Shown piece after piece: positions 60,597 to 64,000 of a DNA stretch of 64,000 nucleotides. The stretch lies in the NCBI RefSeq assembly GCF_000006565.2, contig NC_031480.1:2887529-2951528 (forward strand), written 5' to 3'. A program made the position numbers and the translations under genes. This DNA comes from Toxoplasma gondii ME49 (Eukaryota > Apicomplexa > Conoidasida > Eucoccidiorida > Sarcocystidae). Within the stretch, counting starts at the first letter, position 1, and every line of letters begins with the position of its first letter. The notes beneath the pieces were generated by a model, which saw nothing but the letters and a program-made list of their open reading frames with translations, was not told the origin of the DNA and did not search any database.

Positions 60597-63500
60597 ATGG
60601 GCGCCTTCAGCCGGAAACAGAAAACCTCGCGGGCGGCTGCCTTCCCCTCTCCTCTCACTGCTTTGGTCGAAGATGAGGAACTCAGCGAAGACGAACAGGC
60701 GCTCCTCTTGGCGAACTTCAGACGAAAACTCGCAGGGCTGCATGGGCAGTCACCTGCAAACGAGGAAGCCACCGGCGATGAAATGGGAGACGAGAGACTC
60801 GCCGAACTAGGGTACAGAAAGCTCCCCAACGAACGCCTTCTCAACTCAGCAAGTAAGACGCCCCCCACCGAAAAACATTTTTTTCCTTCCCGTGACTCGA
60901 TCGCAGATGCAGAGGAAAGTGTCCATGGAAACCAACAGTCACCGCATCCATGTAAATATATATCTATATCTATCTATCTATATATATATATAGGAATTAT
61001 ATATATATATATATGTATATGTGACATGAATTATATATATATATATATGAATTATACATATGCGTCTGCATGCATCGACGCGTGTGTGAATGCGGTTATG
61101 CGTATGTTCCTGAACGTGAGAATGCCTGGGCTTGTCTCCTGACATGTGGAGCTGAGGCCCCAGGTGGATGCTGAGACACAGTGCGCGTTCGTGTCTCGGA
61201 GGCCTCTCCTGTTTTAGAGTGAGGGTCTGTGTTGGTAAGCCTTCGTCTAGAGGAATAAAAACAAATAGGAGCTCGTTTGCCTCTGGCGAGAAGCCTTTCT
61301 TCATCACGCGGAGAAGCAGGCCTTTACAAGAGAGGAAACTTTGAAGAAGCTTTTTAAGGCAGCCACTCCGTCTGAACGAATGTGATCCTTTCTTCCGCTT
61401 CAACGGGAGTCTCTTTTGTCGTCTTTTCCTCTTTTCTTCTCAGATCAGAAGGCACCTTTGAACCGGGAGGGCCGCAGTGACATGCGAGGCATGCTCGCCG
61501 TGAACGACGTCTCAGGTGAGTTCTTCTGGAACGGCGTCAAGTCTGGAACGAGGCTTGCTCGCTGCTTCGACGCTGCGCGTCTCAGATCCAGATTTCAACA
61601 GATGAATCAGTGACATTTCAATCACACCAGCAGACACAAATGACAGAACATTCACTCGTGGAATGGACCATCCGGAAGAGATGACACTCCTCGATTGCCG
61701 TGCATGGTGAACGTCTCGGGTGCTGCCGAGATTGCTCCGGAGCAGAGTGACCGCCCTCGTTCTTCTGGAGGAATACACACTCTCTCCAACGGACCTCGTT
61801 CGTGAGGTGGAGACGAAGAACGCGCGTCTGCGGGAGAGTTTCGAGTGTCGTTGCCGCGAAAGAGGTACTCCTTCTTCCTGGATAGTGGCTGGACCCCCCG
61901 CTGGAGCTCGCCGACAGACTTGCTGAGACTGCTGCCAGAAACCGGCAACGGCGAAAGTCGAAGGCCTCCGCGTGAGACGGCGGCTGGCGTCCAGTGCCGA
62001 ACCGCCGCGAGTGAAGACACAGGAGGGGGATCCGCAGAAGCTGTCAGCTTTGAGAGATGTTTTCTGGAAACCTGGAGAGCGCCTTCGCATTCTGGAAGAG
62101 ACGTCTAACTCCAATTTTATGTTTCATCGTTTGCCCTGTGAACGGAACTGTGCGTCCTTGGTGGCTCGCGGCAGAGGATGAGGCATAGAGAGAGAGAGAG
62201 GCCATGGAGACGGGGACAGCAAAGGCGCTTTAACGTTTTTCCCCATGTTCCTCGGTCTCCTGCTCGGCACTCCTTTCGCGGCGCACTGGGTTTCCGGTGC
62301 CTCCACAGTCCATCCGTGATTTTGGTCGCAGAGCATCTATTTTTGAAATCGTTAGAAAAGGCTTTCAGGCGATCCTGTGGCTCTGCCCACGACTCCGTTC
62401 AGAGAACAGAGTTTTTCCCACTAGCACACAGATTTCTACGTAGACATATGTGTTTTTATGAAAGTCCTTTTATATGTACGTATATGTCATATAAATATTG
62501 ATATGTATATCTATAGATTTCCGTACTGTATATATACTGACATATACTTGTATAGATATGTAGCTGCCGCAAACGACACAAAGTTAGGGTGGATCTCGAA
62601 CTGGAGGCGCATTCAGGACCGCCTTGTTTTCTGTCTCGGTTTACTGAACTCGGGAGATTGTGTCTTCACGACTTTCCTCCTTTGCGTGCATGCCTTCTTC
62701 GCTTTTGTTTGCTTTCTCGTCTCGCTTCCCTTCCGCTCTCCGCCACTGCTCTGTCTGCTTCGCTGTCTTGAGTGTCGGCGTTTCCTGTGTTCGTCCTTTA
62801 TTTCTGCCCCCCTTTCAGGACTGCAACAGAAACTGGAGGAAATTCGCTACAAGCCGCCGGCAGGGATGCGCCGCGTACCGTGGATCGAAACGCTTGCTGT
62901 CGTGGCAGCTCCCGTCGCCGAGACAGGGGAGAAAGACGGCGAAGATGGCGACGCGAATTCGGAGGAAAAACGAAAAGCCAGTCTGCCGGGAGCGAGCCAG
63001 GACCTCGCCAGAGAGAAATACTTGTAAGCACGCATGCAGGATGGGCGATACTGCCAGCAATTGAAAGACGTCACACTCTCTGCCGTTCACATAGGTGGCT
63101 GGATCTCTGTCGGTCCAGCTCTCACAACGCATGTACCTACTAGCTGTGTGCCTCAGTTGCTCCCGCAGCTTGTCGTCGAACTCAGAGATCCCTGGTCGTT
63201 TCCTCAGATTCGTCTCCTCAAAATCTCAAAGTCTTCTTCGCGTTCCGTTCTCAGAGTCTTCTCGTTCTCAGATTCATGTTGTCCGTCGGGTGGTTTTCGA
63301 GCGTCTCGCGTCCACGGCGGACTGTTCCCTGAACCGGTGCACAGACACCCCAGCTCAGGGGCGCGTCGTGCGTATCGGTTCAGGCTTGGAAGAGCTTCAA
63401 CAGAGTAATGAAAGAATCGAGTCAACCAGTCGTTTGGCTCCTACAGCAACTGCAACACCGCTGGTTCCTGCTGCTCTGACTCAACTGTTCCTTCAGCATT

Positions 63501-64000
63501 GCGATGACTACCGAGGCTGCGCGTACCGGCCTGACTCGGCTTCGGCAGCTGCGTCTGAAGTTCTCTCGGCCTCCTGACTTCCTGGCGGAAATGCTGAAGA
63601 GCGACACGCACATGGCCCGGGTGCGAGAGAAGCTGGCGGCCGAGAAGGACCAGCTGGAGGAGTTCGAGGAGAAGAAGAGGAAGAAGATGAACAAGAAGTT
63701 CCAGCGTCTGAGCGGCCACAAACTCGTTCGCGAACAAGAGGAGGCTCGGAAGCGAAACGCCGAGTTGAGGGATATTGCCGCGTGGAAGAAGGAGAGAGAA
63801 CAGAACGCGAAACAGCGTCGGGGAGCAAATGGGTACCAAGATCCAGAGTCTGCCTTCGACGCCTGGGTGAAAAAGAAGGACCAAGCAACCTTACAGGAAG
63901 AACGCGCACAGAGACAACTGCGGAGGAAACGCGCGCGAGGCGAACTCGAGTCCGAGAGAGAAGGTGGAGGAAAGAAGAGACAAAGACGCAGATGGGGGAA
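60597..64000 (+). CDS. EBP2: EBP2, rRNA-processing factor (3' end beyond window)
   Basis: Four exons fit in phase: 60597-60852, 61444-61515, 62819-63023 and 63497 to the window edge, about 345 residues so far and no stop yet. Start context is CCGCCATGG. The N-terminus is acidic (EDEELSEDEQALLLANFRRK). Family landmarks follow in order: AVNDVSGLQQKLEEIRY, the PWIETLAVV segment (human WVERLDV), LAREKYF, then RLKFSRPPDFLAEMLKSD (human KRPTDYFAEM.KSD) and a long basic coiled coil (MARVREKLAAEKDQLEEFEE, KKRKKMNKKF). EBP2 works in the nucleolus in maturation of 27S pre-rRNA and assembly of the 60S subunit. The C-terminal part visible is Lys/Arg-rich as expected. The 1.3-kb intron 2 contains misleading open frames. 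Identity is very secure; the gene is incomplete because the window ends. Confidence 0.93.
60955..61050. repeat. TATC/(TA)n microsatellites in EBP2 intron 1
   Basis: Alternating TATC and (TA)n tracts, interrupted by GGAAT and GTGACATGAAT, lie in intron 1 of EBP2. Confidence 0.9.

Noticed and set aside
61512..62114. 200-codon minus-strand frame and + strand frames in EBP2 intron 2
   Set aside because: Skipping the whole region joins 61515 to 62819 in phase and restores the conserved VNDVSGLQQKL segment of EBP2.
1..64000. CRISPR array, prokaryotic operon, transposase or viral gene
   Set aside because: No regularly spaced direct repeats with unique spacers, no transposase or integrase motifs, and all recognisable genes are eukaryotic with introns.

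Overview
The window looks like nuclear DNA of a coccidian apicomplexan, most likely Toxoplasma gondii or a close relative. The evidence is: genes broken by many short GT-AG introns, GC-rich exons with pyrimidine-rich introns and UTRs, many (TA)n microsatellites, scattered TGCATGC words, an ApiAP2 regulator, and apicomplexan-style protein insertions and low-complexity extensions. All exon models below were made by hand from splice signals, reading-frame phase and protein-family resemblance. No alignment or RNA evidence was available.

Layout. (1) 1.5-3.3 kb, + strand: BUD31/G10, a splicing factor (3 exons). (2) 9.9-5.0 kb, - strand: a homologue of RNA polymerase I subunit RPA43 (7 exons), convergent with BUD31. 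(3) 12.0-20.3 kb, + strand: a ~1575-residue coiled-coil protein with an IQ motif (13 exons). (4) 25.5-21.5 kb, - strand: a DHHC palmitoyltransferase (6 exons). (5) 29.0-27.0 kb, - strand: an intronless ApiAP2 factor with a long upstream spacer. (6) 32.9-35.0 kb, + strand: a TAF9-like histone-fold protein (3 exons). (7) 36.4 kb, - strand: tRNA-Gly(CCC). (8) 37.2-38.6 kb, + strand: coding-like exons of uncertain ownership, then 39.5-50.3 kb: a CBM48 plus GH13 glucan branching-enzyme-like gene (15 exons) whose introns are full of microsatellites. (9) 54.3-52.9 kb, - strand: an intronless multi-pass membrane protein. (10) 56.3-57.8 kb, + strand: an intronless protein with three EF-hand-like repeats. 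(11) 60.6 kb to the right edge, + strand: EBP2, a ribosome-biogenesis factor, cut off by the window end.

Functionally this is a housekeeping neighbourhood, not an operon or island. It holds two ribosome-production genes (RPA43, EBP2), one splicing factor, two transcription proteins (ApiAP2, TAF9-like), one storage-polysaccharide enzyme, one lipid-modification enzyme and three proteins with no assigned role. I found no CRISPR array, transposase gene, viral gene or obviously new multi-gene system. The points most worth checking are a short diverged repeat shared by introns of two unrelated genes, a probable GC-AG intron, coding-like sequence inside introns, the unassigned exons upstream of the GH13 gene, and the triplicated EF-hand-like module.
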